A DNA stretch of 64,000 nt from Lachnospiraceae bacterium (GCA_024690605.1 JAILOV010000062.1:62001-126000), one strand, 5' to 3'. Shown: positions 1 to 8,623, counted from the first letter of the stretch. A program made the numbers and translations. Notes: generated by a model not told the origin, from the sequence alone.

Positions 1-27
1 TATACTGAACGCAGTTCACTTGGCTTC

Positions 28-43
28 GCACGCAAAGGCGTGC
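28..43 (+). promoter_or_regulatory. Short stem-loop in the leader of the sugar-binding lipoprotein gene
   Basis: GCACGC (28-33) and GCGTGC (38-43) form a 6-bp stem with an AAAG loop, 10 bases ahead of the ribosome site AAAGGAGG (53-60). It could be the tail of a processed leader or an mRNA-stabilising hairpin. The promoter, if any, lies left of the window. Confidence 0.35.
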
Positions 44-65
44 AGATGAAGAAAAGGAGGAAACC

Positions 66-1451
66 ATGAAGAAACGACTGATCAGCATGTTGATGGGCAT
101 GACGCTCGTGGTGGCTTCTCTTGCGGGCTGCGGCAGCGCCGCAGAGACAGCGGCCCCCGCGGCGGAAGCTCCGGCGGCGGAAGCACCCAAGGCGGAGGAG
201 AAGCCCGCAGAGGCTCCGGCGGCGGAGGCACCTGCGGCTGAGGAGACGACGAATGACGCGCCTGTCACTCTGAAATGGGCACTGTGGGATAAGGACGCGA
301 CCGTCTACTATCAGCCCCTCATTGACGGCTATACGGCGGCACATCCCAATGTCACGATCGAGATGGTCGACCTCGGCTCCACGGATTATTCCACGGTCCT
401 CGGCACACAGCTCTCCGGTTCCGATTCCGATTTCGATGTTGTCACGATCAAAGATGTTCCCGGTCTTGTGACCCTTGCCAACAAAGGCGTGCTTGAGCCT
501 CTCGACAGCCTGATCGCGCAGGACGGTATCGATCTCGCGGCATACAGCGGCATCACGGATCAGGTCAAGGTCAAGGATGCTCTCTATGAGCTTCCGTTCC
601 GCCGTGATATCTGGGTCCTGTTCTACAACAAGGATGTTTTTGACAAGGCAGGTGTTGACTACCCGACCAATGATATGACCTGGGAGCAGTATGACGAGCT
701 CGCCCGCAAGATCACCGACACGACGCCCGGCGCCGAGGTTTACGGTGCACACTATCACACCTGGAGATCCACGATCCAGCTGATGGGCATTCTCGACGGC
801 AAGCACTCCATCGTTGACGGCACCTATGACTTCACGAAGCCTTACTATGAGATGGTCCTCAATCAGCAGAAGGATGGCGTCTGCATGGATTACGCGACGC
901 TGAAGACACAGGGCCTGCACTATTCCGCAGCATTCTATCAGGGTAATGTCGGTATGCTGAACATGGGCTCCTGGTTCATCCCGACCCTGATCTCCAAGAT
1001 CAAGGACGGTGAGGCGGCCGCCGCTTCGAACTGGGGCATTGTCAAGTATCCGCACGCAGACGGTGTTGAGCCCGGCTCCACGCTGGCGACGATCACCGCG
1101 CTTGCGATCCCGACCTCCGCGCCGAACAAGGATGTGGCATGGGATTTCGTGAAGTTTGTTTCCGGCGCCGAGGGTGCCGAGATCATGGCCGGCACCGGCA
1201 ACACGCCTGCGATGTCCAGCGAAGCGATCAACTCCAAGATCGCAGAGATGGATGGCTTCCCGACCGATGCGAACTCCAAGGATGCGCTGAACGCAAGCCA
1301 CGCGTATCTTGAGATGCCCGCCAACGAGAAGTCTTCCGAGATCGAAACCGTGCTCAATGAGCAGCACGACAACATCATGAACGAGGTCTCCTCTGTCGAT
1401 GATGCGATCGCGGCGATGAACGAGGGCGTCAAGGCGATTCTCGGTCAGTAA
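66..1451 (+). CDS. Carbohydrate ABC transporter substrate-binding lipoprotein (family 1)
   Basis: This is the extracellular solute-binding lipoprotein of a sugar importer; it should capture an oligosaccharide outside the membrane and deliver it to the permeases that follow. A lipoprotein signal peptide ends in LAGC with C22 as the lipidated residue. An Ala/Pro/Glu-rich linker (about residues 27-68) precedes the family-1 binding domain, which shows the typical WALWDKD start and a GNVGMLNMGSW segment. At 461 aa it has normal length. The ATG follows AAAGGAGG by 5 bases. No ATPase subunit lies in the operon, so a shared MsmK/UgpC-type ATPase encoded elsewhere is expected. The GH88 gene downstream suggests an unsaturated-uronate oligosaccharide as cargo (inference). 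Confidence 0.93.
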   Translation: MKKRLISMLMGMTLVVASLAGCGSAAETAAPAAEAPAAEAPKAEEKPAEAPAAEAPAAEETTNDAPVTLKWALWDKDATVYYQPLIDGYTAAHPNVTIEMVDLGSTDYSTVLGTQLSGSDSDFDVVTIKDVPGLVTLANKGVLEPLDSLIAQDGIDLAAYSGITDQVKVKDALYELPFRRDIWVLFYNKDVFDKAGVDYPTNDMTWEQYDELARKITDTTPGAEVYGAHYHTWRSTIQLMGILDGKHSIVDGTYDFTKPYYEMVLNQQKDGVCMDYATLKTQGLHYSAAFYQGNVGMLNMGSWFIPTLISKIKDGEAAAASNWGIVKYPHADGVEPGSTLATITALAIPTSAPNKDVAWDFVKFVSGAEGAEIMAGTGNTPAMSSEAINSKIAEMDGFPTDANSKDALNASHAYLEMPANEKSSEIETVLNEQHDNIMNEVSSVDDAIAAMNEGVKAILGQ

Positions 1452-1466
1452 TATGCATTCTCTTTC

Positions 1467-1493
1467 GGGGACGGCTGTCTGACAGCCGTCCCC
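1467..1493 (+). terminator. Strong stem-loop between binding protein and permease genes
   Basis: GGGGACGGCTG (1467-1477) pairs with CAGCCGTCCCC (1483-1493): an 11-bp perfect stem with a 5-base loop. The tail (TCCCTTGTTC) is only moderately U-rich. This position in sugar ABC operons usually holds an attenuating or 3'-protecting hairpin that lets the binding protein be made in excess over the permeases. Confidence 0.65.
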
Positions 1494-1590
1494 TCCCTTG
1501 TTCAGACCATCCGGCTGACAAACATCATTATTCTCATCCCTTTGTCCGATCGATCATCAGTTGCGCGTTTTGCGCGGAAACGGGGGCGAA

Positions 1591-2496
1591 ATGAACACCC
1601 AAGGTGCAAAAAAACGAAAAATGCGGCAGGCTCTGGTGGCGTATTCCTTTATCGCTCCGAACTTTATCGGCTTTGCCGTCTTTACGCTGGGACCGATCAT
1701 TCTGGCTTTCATCATGGCGTTTGCGGAATGGGACGGCAACAACCCGATGAAATTCGTCGGATTGAAGAATTTCGCGGATCTGTTTGCCAATGACCGCTTT
1801 ACCGCCGCACTCAAAAACACGATCGTCTACAGTATCTTCACGGTGCCCTTCACACTGATCGTTGCACTGGGACTGGCGATCCTCCTGAATCAGAAGATCA
1901 GGGCACGGACCTTTTTCAGGACCGTCGCTTTCTTTCCTTATGTTGCTTCTCTGGTGGCCGTAGCGGCGGTGTGGAACATGCTGTTCACACCTGCCAAGGG
2001 CGGTCTGATGAACCAGCTTCTCATGAACGTGTTCCAAACGGCGCCTCTGAAATGGGCAGCGGCTCCGAATACCGTGATGCTCACGATCGTGCTGTTCTCC
2101 ATCTGGAAGAACATGGGCTATTATATGGTAATCTACCTCGCCGGTCTGCAGGGGATCAGCGAGGATCTCTACGAGGCCGCCTCGCTGGACGGGGCGGGTG
2201 CCCTGCAGAAATTCTGGTATGTGACGCTTCCGCAGTTAAAGCCCACGACCTTCTTTGTGACGATCATGCTGACGATCAGCTGCTTCAAGATCTATGATAT
2301 CGTCTACATGCTGGCCGGCGGCTCCAACGGCGTTGTCAACAAGAGCGCCATCGTGCTGGTCTACTATATCTACGAGGAAGCTTTCCGCAACTGGAAACTG
2401 GGAAGTGCCTCGGCGGCAGCCCTTGTCCTGTTTGCCATCGTTCTTGCCGTCACCCTGATCCAGTTCAGGGGCGAAAAGAACTATGCGAATGACTGA
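1591..2496 (+). CDS. Sugar ABC transporter permease, MalF/UgpA type
   Basis: One of the two membrane subunits of the importer. The 301-aa protein has about six hydrophobic helices and the inner-membrane-component (EAA) loop at about residues 195-215, where the ATPase docks (EAASLDGAG followed by LPQL). An ATG at 1591 preceded by GGGGGCGA is preferred over a TTG 30 bases upstream because it follows a ribosome site and begins with the basic N-terminus MNTQGAKKRK. It follows the binding-protein gene after a stem-loop and ends 13 bases before the second permease start. Confidence 0.93.
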   Translation: MNTQGAKKRKMRQALVAYSFIAPNFIGFAVFTLGPIILAFIMAFAEWDGNNPMKFVGLKNFADLFANDRFTAALKNTIVYSIFTVPFTLIVALGLAILLNQKIRARTFFRTVAFFPYVASLVAVAAVWNMLFTPAKGGLMNQLLMNVFQTAPLKWAAAPNTVMLTIVLFSIWKNMGYYMVIYLAGLQGISEDLYEAASLDGAGALQKFWYVTLPQLKPTTFFVTIMLTISCFKIYDIVYMLAGGSNGVVNKSAIVLVYYIYEEAFRNWKLGSASAAALVLFAIVLAVTLIQFRGEKNYAND

Positions 2497-2509
2497 GGAG
2501 GGCCGGACG

Positions 2510-3346
2510 ATGAGAACAAAAACCACCAACCGCGTCATCAGCCGGATCATCATCTACGCATTGCTGCTGTTCCTTGCGTTTATCATGCTGATCCCCTTCG
2601 TGTGGATGATCAGTGCGTCACTGAAACTGAACAAGGATATCTTTGTGATCCCCTATCAGTGGATCTCCGCGGAACCCCGCTGGCAGAACTACATCGATAT
2701 CTGGACCAAGATCCCGCTCGCGAAATACGCGCTCAACACGGCGAAGCTCACGATCATCGTGACGCTCCTGCAGATCCTGACTTCGAGCTTCGCTGCCTAC
2801 GCTTTTGCCAAGCTCCAGTTCAGAGGACGGAATCTTCTGTTCCTTGCCTACATCGCGACGATCGCCGTGCCATGGCAGGTCTACATGGTGCCGCAGTTCA
2901 TGTTCATGCGAAAACTCGGGCTGGCGGACACCCATCTGGCCATCATCATCCTGCAGGCATTCTCGGCGTTCGGCGTGTTCCTTATGCGCCAGTTCTATGA
3001 GGGAATCCCGGATTCTCTCTGTGAGGCCGCGAGGATCGACGGCATGAGCGAGTACGGGATCTACGCAAAGATCATGCTGCCGCTGTCAAAGCCGGCACTT
3101 TCTACACTGACGATCTTTACTTTTGTCAATACCTGGAATGATTTTCTGGGACCCCTGATCTATCTGACCACCGATTCCAAAAAGACGCTGCAGATCGGTA
3201 TCAAGATGTTCATTTCGCAGTATTCGGCGGAATACGGTCTGATCATGGCGGCCTCGGTGCTCTCGCTGATCCCGGTGCTCATCGTGTTCATGGCGCTGCA
3301 GAAATACTTTGTGGCGGGCATCACGACCGGCGCGGTGAAGGGATGA
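2510..3346 (+). CDS. Sugar ABC transporter permease, MalG/UgpE type
   Basis: Second membrane subunit of the importer, 278 aa, with a first transmembrane helix at about residues 12-32 and the EAA docking loop starting near E172 (EAARIDGMSE then LPLSKP). The ATG at 2510 lies 7 bases after GAGGAGGG and gives MRTKTTNR, the usual basic start; an earlier in-frame ATG at 2483 overlaps the upstream gene without a ribosome site. It pairs with the preceding MalF-type subunit as a heterodimer. Confidence 0.93.
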   Translation: MRTKTTNRVISRIIIYALLLFLAFIMLIPFVWMISASLKLNKDIFVIPYQWISAEPRWQNYIDIWTKIPLAKYALNTAKLTIIVTLLQILTSSFAAYAFAKLQFRGRNLLFLAYIATIAVPWQVYMVPQFMFMRKLGLADTHLAIIILQAFSAFGVFLMRQFYEGIPDSLCEAARIDGMSEYGIYAKIMLPLSKPALSTLTIFTFVNTWNDFLGPLIYLTTDSKKTLQIGIKMFISQYSAEYGLIMAASVLSLIPVLIVFMALQKYFVAGITTGAVKG

Positions 3347-3376
3347 CGGGACAGGGAAAAGAAAGGACAGAGCGAC

Positions 3377-4597
3377 ATGGCGGATAAATGGAAGGCGATC
3401 GCCGACCGGATCATCGAAAAGGAACGGGCGGTCGCGGAACGAAACCGGGGCAGGATCCCTTATACAACGGAAACGCCGCATGCTTTCGGTGACTGGTCCG
3501 GGCCGGACAGGATCTCCTGGTGGACCAACGGCTTCTGGGGCGGGATGCTCTGGCAGCTCTGGCATGCGACCGGGGAAGATCTTTTCCGGGAGAGCGCACT
3601 GGATGTAGAAAAGAAGCTAGACGCGGTGCTCCTTGATTACAACGGCATGGATCATGATGCGGGCTTTCGGTGGCTGCCGACGGCAGTGGCGCATTACCGG
3701 ACAGAAGGTGACGCGGCGTCGAGGAATCGTGGGCTCCTGGCTGCGGCGAATCTCGCCGGTCGTTTCAATCTCTTCGGCAATTTCATCCGGGCCTGGAATG
3801 ACTGGGGGGATGACCGTGACACCACGGGCTGGGCGATCATCGACTGCATGATGAACCTGCCGCTTCTGCACTGGGCGACGGATGAACTGAACGATCCCCG
3901 TTTCAGGATGATCGCCGATAAGCATGCCGATACGGTGATCCGGCATTTCATCCGCAAGGACAATTCTGTCTGCCACATCATCGGATTCGATCCGGGTACC
4001 GGATCGATGCTCAGGGAATACGGCGGACAGGGGATCTCCGAAGGCTCGTCGTGGACGCGCGGACAGAGCTGGGCGCTCTACGGCTTCACGCTGAGCGCTC
4101 TGCATACCGGCGGGGAACCTTATCTTGCCGTCGCCATGCGGGTGGCGGATCGCTATATCGAACGGATCCCGGAGGACGGCCTGATCCCGGTGGATTTTGA
4201 TCAGGAAGCGTCCTGCCCGTGGCGGGATGCGACCTCGGCGGCTATCGCCGCCTGCGGACTGCTCACGCTGGCCGGACTCCTTAGGGGAGAGATCCCCGAG
4301 GGGCTTCCGGACAAAGAGCGTGCGAAAATGCGATTTCTGCTGCGGAAGCCGCAGGAGGGATCCAAACAGGCCGAGAAGTATCGGCAGGCAGCGGAGCATT
4401 ATCGGGAGGCGGCGGAACGACTGCTCCTTGCTCTGGACAGCGGCGACGCCGACTACGATCCGGCGCATGACGAGCTGCTGACAAAGTGCACGGCGGCCTA
4501 TCATGACAGAGAGCATAACTTCCCGATCATCTACGGGGACTATTTCTATATCGAGGCGATCTGGAAACTGACCGGAAGAGAACTGTTCATCTGGTGA
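3377..4597 (+). CDS. Glycoside hydrolase family 88, unsaturated glucuronyl/galacturonyl hydrolase
   Basis: GH88 enzymes hydrate the C4-C5 double bond of unsaturated uronic acids at the non-reducing end of fragments made by polysaccharide lyases, releasing a 5-keto uronate. The 406-aa protein has the family landmarks: WWTNGFWGGMLW near residue 45, HDAGF with D94 and IIDCMMNL with D156, which by position and spacing match the two catalytic Asp of Bacillus unsaturated glucuronyl hydrolase (D88 and D149), and RGQSWALYGF. No signal peptide is visible, so it should act in the cytoplasm on imported oligosaccharides. It lies 30 bp after the permease gene in the same operon. The exact substrate (glycosaminoglycan or pectic/rhamnogalacturonan) cannot be read from sequence. 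Confidence 0.9.
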   Translation: MADKWKAIADRIIEKERAVAERNRGRIPYTTETPHAFGDWSGPDRISWWTNGFWGGMLWQLWHATGEDLFRESALDVEKKLDAVLLDYNGMDHDAGFRWLPTAVAHYRTEGDAASRNRGLLAAANLAGRFNLFGNFIRAWNDWGDDRDTTGWAIIDCMMNLPLLHWATDELNDPRFRMIADKHADTVIRHFIRKDNSVCHIIGFDPGTGSMLREYGGQGISEGSSWTRGQSWALYGFTLSALHTGGEPYLAVAMRVADRYIERIPEDGLIPVDFDQEASCPWRDATSAAIAACGLLTLAGLLRGEIPEGLPDKERAKMRFLLRKPQEGSKQAEKYRQAAEHYREAAERLLLALDSGDADYDPAHDELLTKCTAAYHDREHNFPIIYGDYFYIEAIWKLTGRELFIW

Positions 4598-4635
4598 GGC
4601 AGGGTGCCTGCAGAGAGGATCTGTGATACAATGAT

Positions 4636-4659
4636 AAGCGGCGGTGAAAACTGCCGCTT
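4636..4659 (+). promoter_or_regulatory. Small stem-loop between the GH88 and DUF2264 genes
   Basis: AAGCGGC (4636-4642) pairs with GCCGCTT (4653-4659), loop of 10 bases, followed by TCTT. It may be a weak attenuator within the operon; the U-tract is too short to call a terminator with confidence. Confidence 0.3.
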
Positions 4660-4681
4660 TCTTCAAACTGAGGGGGTGCAT

Positions 4682-6778
4682 ATGGGGTATACGCCGGAAT
4701 CCATCGATCAGACGATCAGTCCTTTCACCGGTCTCACCAGAGACAGCTGGCGGGCGGCCGGAAAATACCTCCTGCGCGGACTGTTTGAGAACCTGCCGGA
4801 TGTTTCCGCGCCTCCGATCCTTCCGCGGACGGAGACGGAGATCACCTATCCGCATCTTCGCGATCCCGAGGGCGCGCAGGCGGCGCAGAAAAAGGCCGAG
4901 ATCTTCGAGGGCCTTACGCGCACGCTTTTTATCGCGTCCGTTCTTCTTGCCGACGAACCGGATCTGTCGATCGGCGGCATTTCTCTGAAGGAATACTATA
5001 AACTGCACATTCTCCGCGCCTGCGCGCAGCCGGACAGTGACGAATACGCCGGCAGTTATGAAGACATGCAGGCGCTCACCAAAGACCCCGATCCTTTCCG
5101 CCCCTATCAGCAGACCGTGGAGACCTGCGCGCTGGTGATCGGTCTCACCATGTGCGAGGAGGTGATCTGGCAGGACTATACCGGTGAGGAGCGGGATGCG
5201 ATCGCGGCATTTCTCACCGGATATGCGCATGCCAACACGGTGCCGCAGAACTGGCGCCTGTTTAACATGCTCGATATGGCGTTCCTGCACCTGCACGGCT
5301 ATCCGATCGATGAGAACATCATGCTGGATCATGCGCAGGCAATCCTCGCCTGGTATGCGGGGGACGGCTGGTATCGTGACGGGCATTCCTTTGATTATTA
5401 TTCCTGCTGGGCGTTCAATTTCTATGCGCCGCTCTGGAACCGGTGGTACGGGTATGCGCAGATGCCGGCGATCGCCGCGGCATTTGAGGAACACTCCAAC
5501 GCGCTGATGAAGAGCTACGCATCATTCTTTGACCGGGACGGTTATGTGAACATGTGGGGCAGGAGCTGTATCTACCGCAATGCCGCAACGAGCGCCTTTG
5601 ACGGTAATCTGTTCCTTGACCGGTCGATCCTTGCGGAGGATCCCGCTGCCTGCGGATGGGCAAGGCGGATCTGCTCGGGCGCGCTCCTGCAGTTTTTATC
5701 CCGCGATGATTTCCTGTCGGCGGGAGCACCGTCGCTTGGTTTCTATGGTCAGTTTCTGCCGCTGGTGCAGGGCTATTCCTGTGCGGAATCGCCCTTCTGG
5801 CTCGGAAAGGCGTTTCTGTGCCTGCATCTTCCCGCCGGGCATCCTTTCTGGACGATCCCGGAAAGGGAGGGTATCTGGGAGACGCTTCCCGAAAACGGGG
5901 TGAAGGAGACGGTCCTGGAGGGACCCGCTCTCGTGTTCACGAATCATAGGGCAAACGGCGAGACGATCCTCAGGACCGGCAGGGTGGTCAAGGCAAAAGG
6001 GGATATCCACGGGATGTGGAATTACGGAAAGCTGTCCTTTAACAGCAAATATCCCTGGGAGAGTACGCCGCGCAATGCTTCGTCGACAGATGACGGCGCT
6101 GTCGAATCCCAGCAGTATGTGCTCAAAAATCTTCTGAACGGCGAGACGGAGCGCGCCAATGTGACTTTTTACGCGGGTGTGCGGGACGGGGTTCTCTACC
6201 GCAGACAGTTTTTTGATTACTGTCTCGAAAAGGAGGGACATTGGCTGCAGGCGATCAATCTGGCGGATTGCCCGATGCCGTTCGGCATTCTGCGTGCGGA
6301 CAGACTGCGGCTGTTCAGACGTCCGACACAGATCACACTCGGCGCTTACGGATTCCCCGACAACGGAACGGAGATACGCAGGATCGCAAAGGACGGAGCC
6401 CGGGCGATCGTGCTGAAGGGGCAGAATGCCTGCGGACACCCGCGGTGTCTTGCCATGACGGTCTGGGACGGCTGGCAGGAGCTTGCCTGCATGGAGAGCA
6501 GAGGGACCAGCCCCGACAGCGACCGGTCGATCGTGATCTACGCAAAGGGTGCGCTGATGCGGCAGTATGACGCATCGGAGCCGTATCTTTTCCTTTCCCA
6601 GGTCATCACGAGAGATGACGGCGGGGATTTCTCCGAGGCGGATCTCTTCCCGATCCGTCAGATCGACTACACGGATGCGGGCCGCACCGGTGCCTACGGC
6701 CCCGTGCGGATCACACTGCAAAACGGTGATGCGCGGGTGATCTATTTTGACGGGATCGAGGGGCGGCTTTCTCTTTGA
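4682..6778 (+). CDS. DUF2264 domain-containing protein
   Basis: A 698-aa protein of the DUF2264 family, which is typically found in polysaccharide utilisation loci beside uronyl hydrolases and lyases; its biochemical role is not settled. The N-terminal 350 residues are alpha-helical and rich in Trp/Tyr/His, as in alpha/alpha-toroid carbohydrate enzymes, and the C-terminal half is beta-rich. No signal peptide is seen. The ATG at 4682 follows AGGGGGTG (4671-4678) with good spacing; an earlier in-frame ATG at 4604 has no ribosome site. It closes the sugar operon, and its neighbours suggest a step in breakdown of the same imported saccharide. Confidence 0.82.
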   Translation: MGYTPESIDQTISPFTGLTRDSWRAAGKYLLRGLFENLPDVSAPPILPRTETEITYPHLRDPEGAQAAQKKAEIFEGLTRTLFIASVLLADEPDLSIGGISLKEYYKLHILRACAQPDSDEYAGSYEDMQALTKDPDPFRPYQQTVETCALVIGLTMCEEVIWQDYTGEERDAIAAFLTGYAHANTVPQNWRLFNMLDMAFLHLHGYPIDENIMLDHAQAILAWYAGDGWYRDGHSFDYYSCWAFNFYAPLWNRWYGYAQMPAIAAAFEEHSNALMKSYASFFDRDGYVNMWGRSCIYRNAATSAFDGNLFLDRSILAEDPAACGWARRICSGALLQFLSRDDFLSAGAPSLGFYGQFLPLVQGYSCAESPFWLGKAFLCLHLPAGHPFWTIPEREGIWETLPENGVKETVLEGPALVFTNHRANGETILRTGRVVKAKGDIHGMWNYGKLSFNSKYPWESTPRNASSTDDGAVESQQYVLKNLLNGETERANVTFYAGVRDGVLYRRQFFDYCLEKEGHWLQAINLADCPMPFGILRADRLRLFRRPTQITLGAYGFPDNGTEIRRIAKDGARAIVLKGQNACGHPRCLAMTVWDGWQELACMESRGTSPDSDRSIVIYAKGALMRQYDASEPYLFLSQVITRDDGGDFSEADLFPIRQIDYTDAGRTGAYGPVRITLQNGDARVIYFDGIEGRLSL

Positions 6779-6782
6779 CGGC

Positions 6783-6812
6783 ATGACATCATATTGACAG
6801 TTGTAGTATAAT
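6783..6812 (+). promoter_or_regulatory. Likely promoter of the 6897-8929 regulatory cluster
   Basis: A consensus -10 TATAAT (6807-6812) has ATGACA (6783-6788) 18 bases upstream. A perfect TTGACA (6794-6799) is also present but lies only 7 bases from the TATAAT, so it cannot pair with it; it could serve a second start with GATTAT (6819-6824, spacing 19). Confidence 0.55.
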
Positions 6813-6896
6813 AATGAGGATTATGTGAGTTATGAAATGGCAGAGCGATCCTTAGGCATCATGATCATATTATGAGTACAAAGAACGGGAGGTTCT

Positions 6897-7538
6897 ATGG
6901 AAACGGAACACATCTATGTCAACGGGGATGAAGAGAGCATAAAGGAAGCGATGAGCACAGCCGAGCAGTTTGCCGACGCGGAAGGGTTTTCCGAAAAGGA
7001 CGCGCTCCGTCTCCGGCTCCTGTCCGAGGAGCTGCTCGGTCTTCTGAACGGGATCACGAGCGATGATTATTCTGCGATGTTCTGGATCGAGGGCGACCGC
7101 AAATCCAGCCGCCTCCATCTGGCGGGCAAGGTCGAGATGACACTGAAGCGCCGGGAGGAACTGCTGGCATCCGCGAGGAACGGCAAGAACGCTGCGGCAA
7201 AGGGCATCATGGGAAAACTCAGGGAGATGATCGCCGTCAGTGCCCTGCAGATGGATGAATCCGGATTCGCCGAGGCGGCCGCAATGGATTTCTATTCCGG
7301 CGGACTGGATGCGATGGCTTCCAACCCGGGGCAGCTGGCGTGGTCACTGTCCGGTTACCGCTCCTTTATCGAGGAACGCTACATCGATCTGGATGCCTCC
7401 GATGAGTTTGAGAACAGGGAACCCTGGGATGAACTGGAGCGATCCGTCATCGCCAATCTGGCCGACGATGTCCTCGTCCGCATCAAGGGGGACGATGTAG
7501 AGATCACGGTCGAGCGCGGGGAAACAAAGAAAAAATAA
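6897..7538 (+). CDS. Hypothetical protein with an RsbW-like N-terminal region
   Basis: A 213-aa acidic soluble protein. Residues 25-52 (KDALRLRLLSEELLGLL) resemble the helix of anti-sigma GHKL kinases (RsbW/SpoIIAB) that precedes the N box, but the canonical Asn and the downstream G1 (DxGxG) box are not evident, so it is probably a diverged, non-catalytic relative. The C-terminal part is helical and ends in a charged WDELERSVIANLADDVLV segment followed by a Lys tail. It starts with a good ribosome site (ACGGGAGGTTCT) and heads a cluster with a sigma factor and a STAS protein, which fits a role as sigma-factor antagonist. Function is inferred from context only. Confidence 0.6.
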   Translation: METEHIYVNGDEESIKEAMSTAEQFADAEGFSEKDALRLRLLSEELLGLLNGITSDDYSAMFWIEGDRKSSRLHLAGKVEMTLKRREELLASARNGKNAAAKGIMGKLREMIAVSALQMDESGFAEAAAMDFYSGGLDAMASNPGQLAWSLSGYRSFIEERYIDLDASDEFENREPWDELERSVIANLADDVLVRIKGDDVEITVERGETKKK

Positions 7539-7572
7539 AACTGCTGTAGATTTCCGACGAATCATCTGTATA

Positions 7573-7578
7573 TATAAT
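7573..7578 (+). promoter_or_regulatory. Candidate -10 box ahead of the leader-peptide gene
   Basis: TATAAT (7573-7578) sits 53 bases before the ATG at 7631 in the AT-rich gap after the RsbW-like gene. The -35 is weak (TTTCCG, spacing 16). It suggests the peptide, sigma and STAS genes can be transcribed separately from the upstream gene. Confidence 0.45.
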
Positions 7579-7630
7579 CAGATACCGAGATATGCGCGAT
7601 CCGTTGCGCACAGAAAGGGAGGTACGAGCG

Positions 7631-7873
7631 ATGAGCGACAAGGCAAAGAAGCAGGAATTGAATGATGAGATGCTTGAGGAAGTGACGGGCGGTGTTCAGG
7701 CCACGAAGAATCTGATCGCCAAAGACGGTCTTGCCGTCAGGAAGAAGGGTGAAAATGTGATCGCCTCGTCATTGGATTATCGTCACGCCGCGGGACAGAA
7801 GCCGATCACGACGGATATGAGCACGAAAAAGTCCGGAGCCGGTGACGGCGGGATCCCGGTGTTGAAATGCTGA
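7631..7873 (+). CDS. Short peptide with a double-glycine (bacteriocin/RiPP-type) leader
   Basis: An 80-aa product starting at the ATG preceded by AAAGGGAGGT. Residues 1-21 form a charged leader ending in ELNDEMLEEVTGG, the form recognised by C39-peptidase ABC exporters in class II bacteriocins and several RiPP families. Cleavage after GG would release a 59-residue basic product with a single Cys as its last residue (ending IPVLKC) and a Gly-rich segment before it. No exporter, peptidase or modification enzyme is encoded nearby, so processing would need a distant system. It sits between an anti-sigma-like gene and a sigma factor gene. Whether it is a secreted peptide or a regulator is not known. 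Confidence 0.65.
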   Translation: MSDKAKKQELNDEMLEEVTGGVQATKNLIAKDGLAVRKKGENVIASSLDYRHAAGQKPITTDMSTKKSGAGDGGIPVLKC

Positions 7874-7882
7874 GAGGGTGCC

Positions 7883-8101
7883 ATGACAATTGAGAGAATG
7901 GAAGAGATGTTCCGACAGGCGGATTTTTCCGCCGGCTCTCCGTTAAAGGAGGAGTTGCGGAAACGGCTGTTCGGAGCGGGAGGCGCGAGGGCGAGGATCG
8001 TGTCCATGCCGGGTGCGCTGTCCGATGATGATCTTTCCATGGTGTCCGCAGCCGGCGTTGATCAGCCAGCAAAGAAAGAGAGGCGGCCGGAAACTATTTG
8101 A
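7883..8101 (+). CDS. Small protein with a C-terminal leader-like motif, coupled to the sigma factor
   Basis: A 72-aa protein starting 9 bases after the previous stop. The N-terminal 30 residues form an amphipathic helix (MTIERMEEMFRQADFS, then LKEELRKRLFG). Residues 47-57 read LSDDDLSMVSAAG, which resembles the double-glycine leader consensus but lies near the C-terminus. Its stop overlaps the start of the sigma factor gene (TTGA, 8098-8101), implying translational coupling and perhaps direct interaction. It could be a short anti-sigma factor or a substrate adaptor; I do not recognise a characterised homologue. Confidence 0.6.
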   Translation: MTIERMEEMFRQADFSAGSPLKEELRKRLFGAGGARARIVSMPGALSDDDLSMVSAAGVDQPAKKERRPETI

Positions 8102-8604
8102 AAGAACCGTTTGAGGACGTCTACGACGCGAATTTCAAGTACATATACAACTATCTGTATGCACAGACGCTCCATCGGGAGACCGCAGAGGATCTCTCGA
8201 TGGAGGTTTTTGCGCGTGCATTGGAGCATTATGCCGGCTATGATCCGAGCCGCGCACAGGTCAGGACCTGGCTTGTCACGATCGCAAGGAATCTCCTGAT
8301 CAATCACCAGCGCGCTGCGCAGTTTCGGAGGATCGAGAATCTGGATGATATCGAGGAACCCGGGAAACGGGATGATTACGGGTTCCGCCAGAATGCGATC
8401 ACGGCCGAGGTCGAGAGGATCTTTTCTCTGCTGGAACAGTCCGACAGAGAGCTTCTGACGATGCGTTACATGATGGAGATGGACAATCAGGCGATCGGAG
8501 AAGTGCTGGGCATAAACAGCAAAACCGTCAGCCAGCGGATCATGCGTCTTCTGCAGAAGTGCGCGAAGCTGGCCGGGGACAGAAGTCTTCTCGCCGAAGA
8601 CTGA
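8098..8604 (+). CDS. RNA polymerase sigma factor, sigma-70 family (ECF type)
   Basis: A 168-aa sigma factor with region 2 at residues 8-70 (ETAEDLSMEVFARAL and the TWLVTIARNLLINHQR segment that contacts core and -10 DNA) and region 4 at about 110-160 (SDRELLTMRYMMEMDNQAIGE followed by the helix-turn-helix). There is no sigma region 3, as in ECF sigmas. The start is TTG, overlapping the stop of the preceding small gene by 4 bases; no ATG exists upstream in frame. It is flanked by an RsbW-like protein and a STAS protein, so control by partner switching is likely. Confidence 0.9.
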   Translation: MKEPFEDVYDANFKYIYNYLYAQTLHRETAEDLSMEVFARALEHYAGYDPSRAQVRTWLVTIARNLLINHQRAAQFRRIENLDDIEEPGKRDDYGFRQNAITAEVERIFSLLEQSDRELLTMRYMMEMDNQAIGEVLGINSKTVSQRIMRLLQKCAKLAGDRSLLAED

Positions 8605-8623
8605 CAGGTAGAAAGGAGCTGTT

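Noticed and set aside
3617-5494. Long open frame on the minus strand (over 600 codons) opposite the GH88 and DUF2264 genes
   Set aside because: It is a G+C-driven shadow: low-complexity Arg/Gly/Pro content, no ribosome site, and opposite two clear genes.
6794-6812. TTGACA directly followed by TATAAT
   Set aside because: Spacer is only 7 bases, so the two cannot form one promoter; TATAAT was paired with ATGACA at 18 bases instead.
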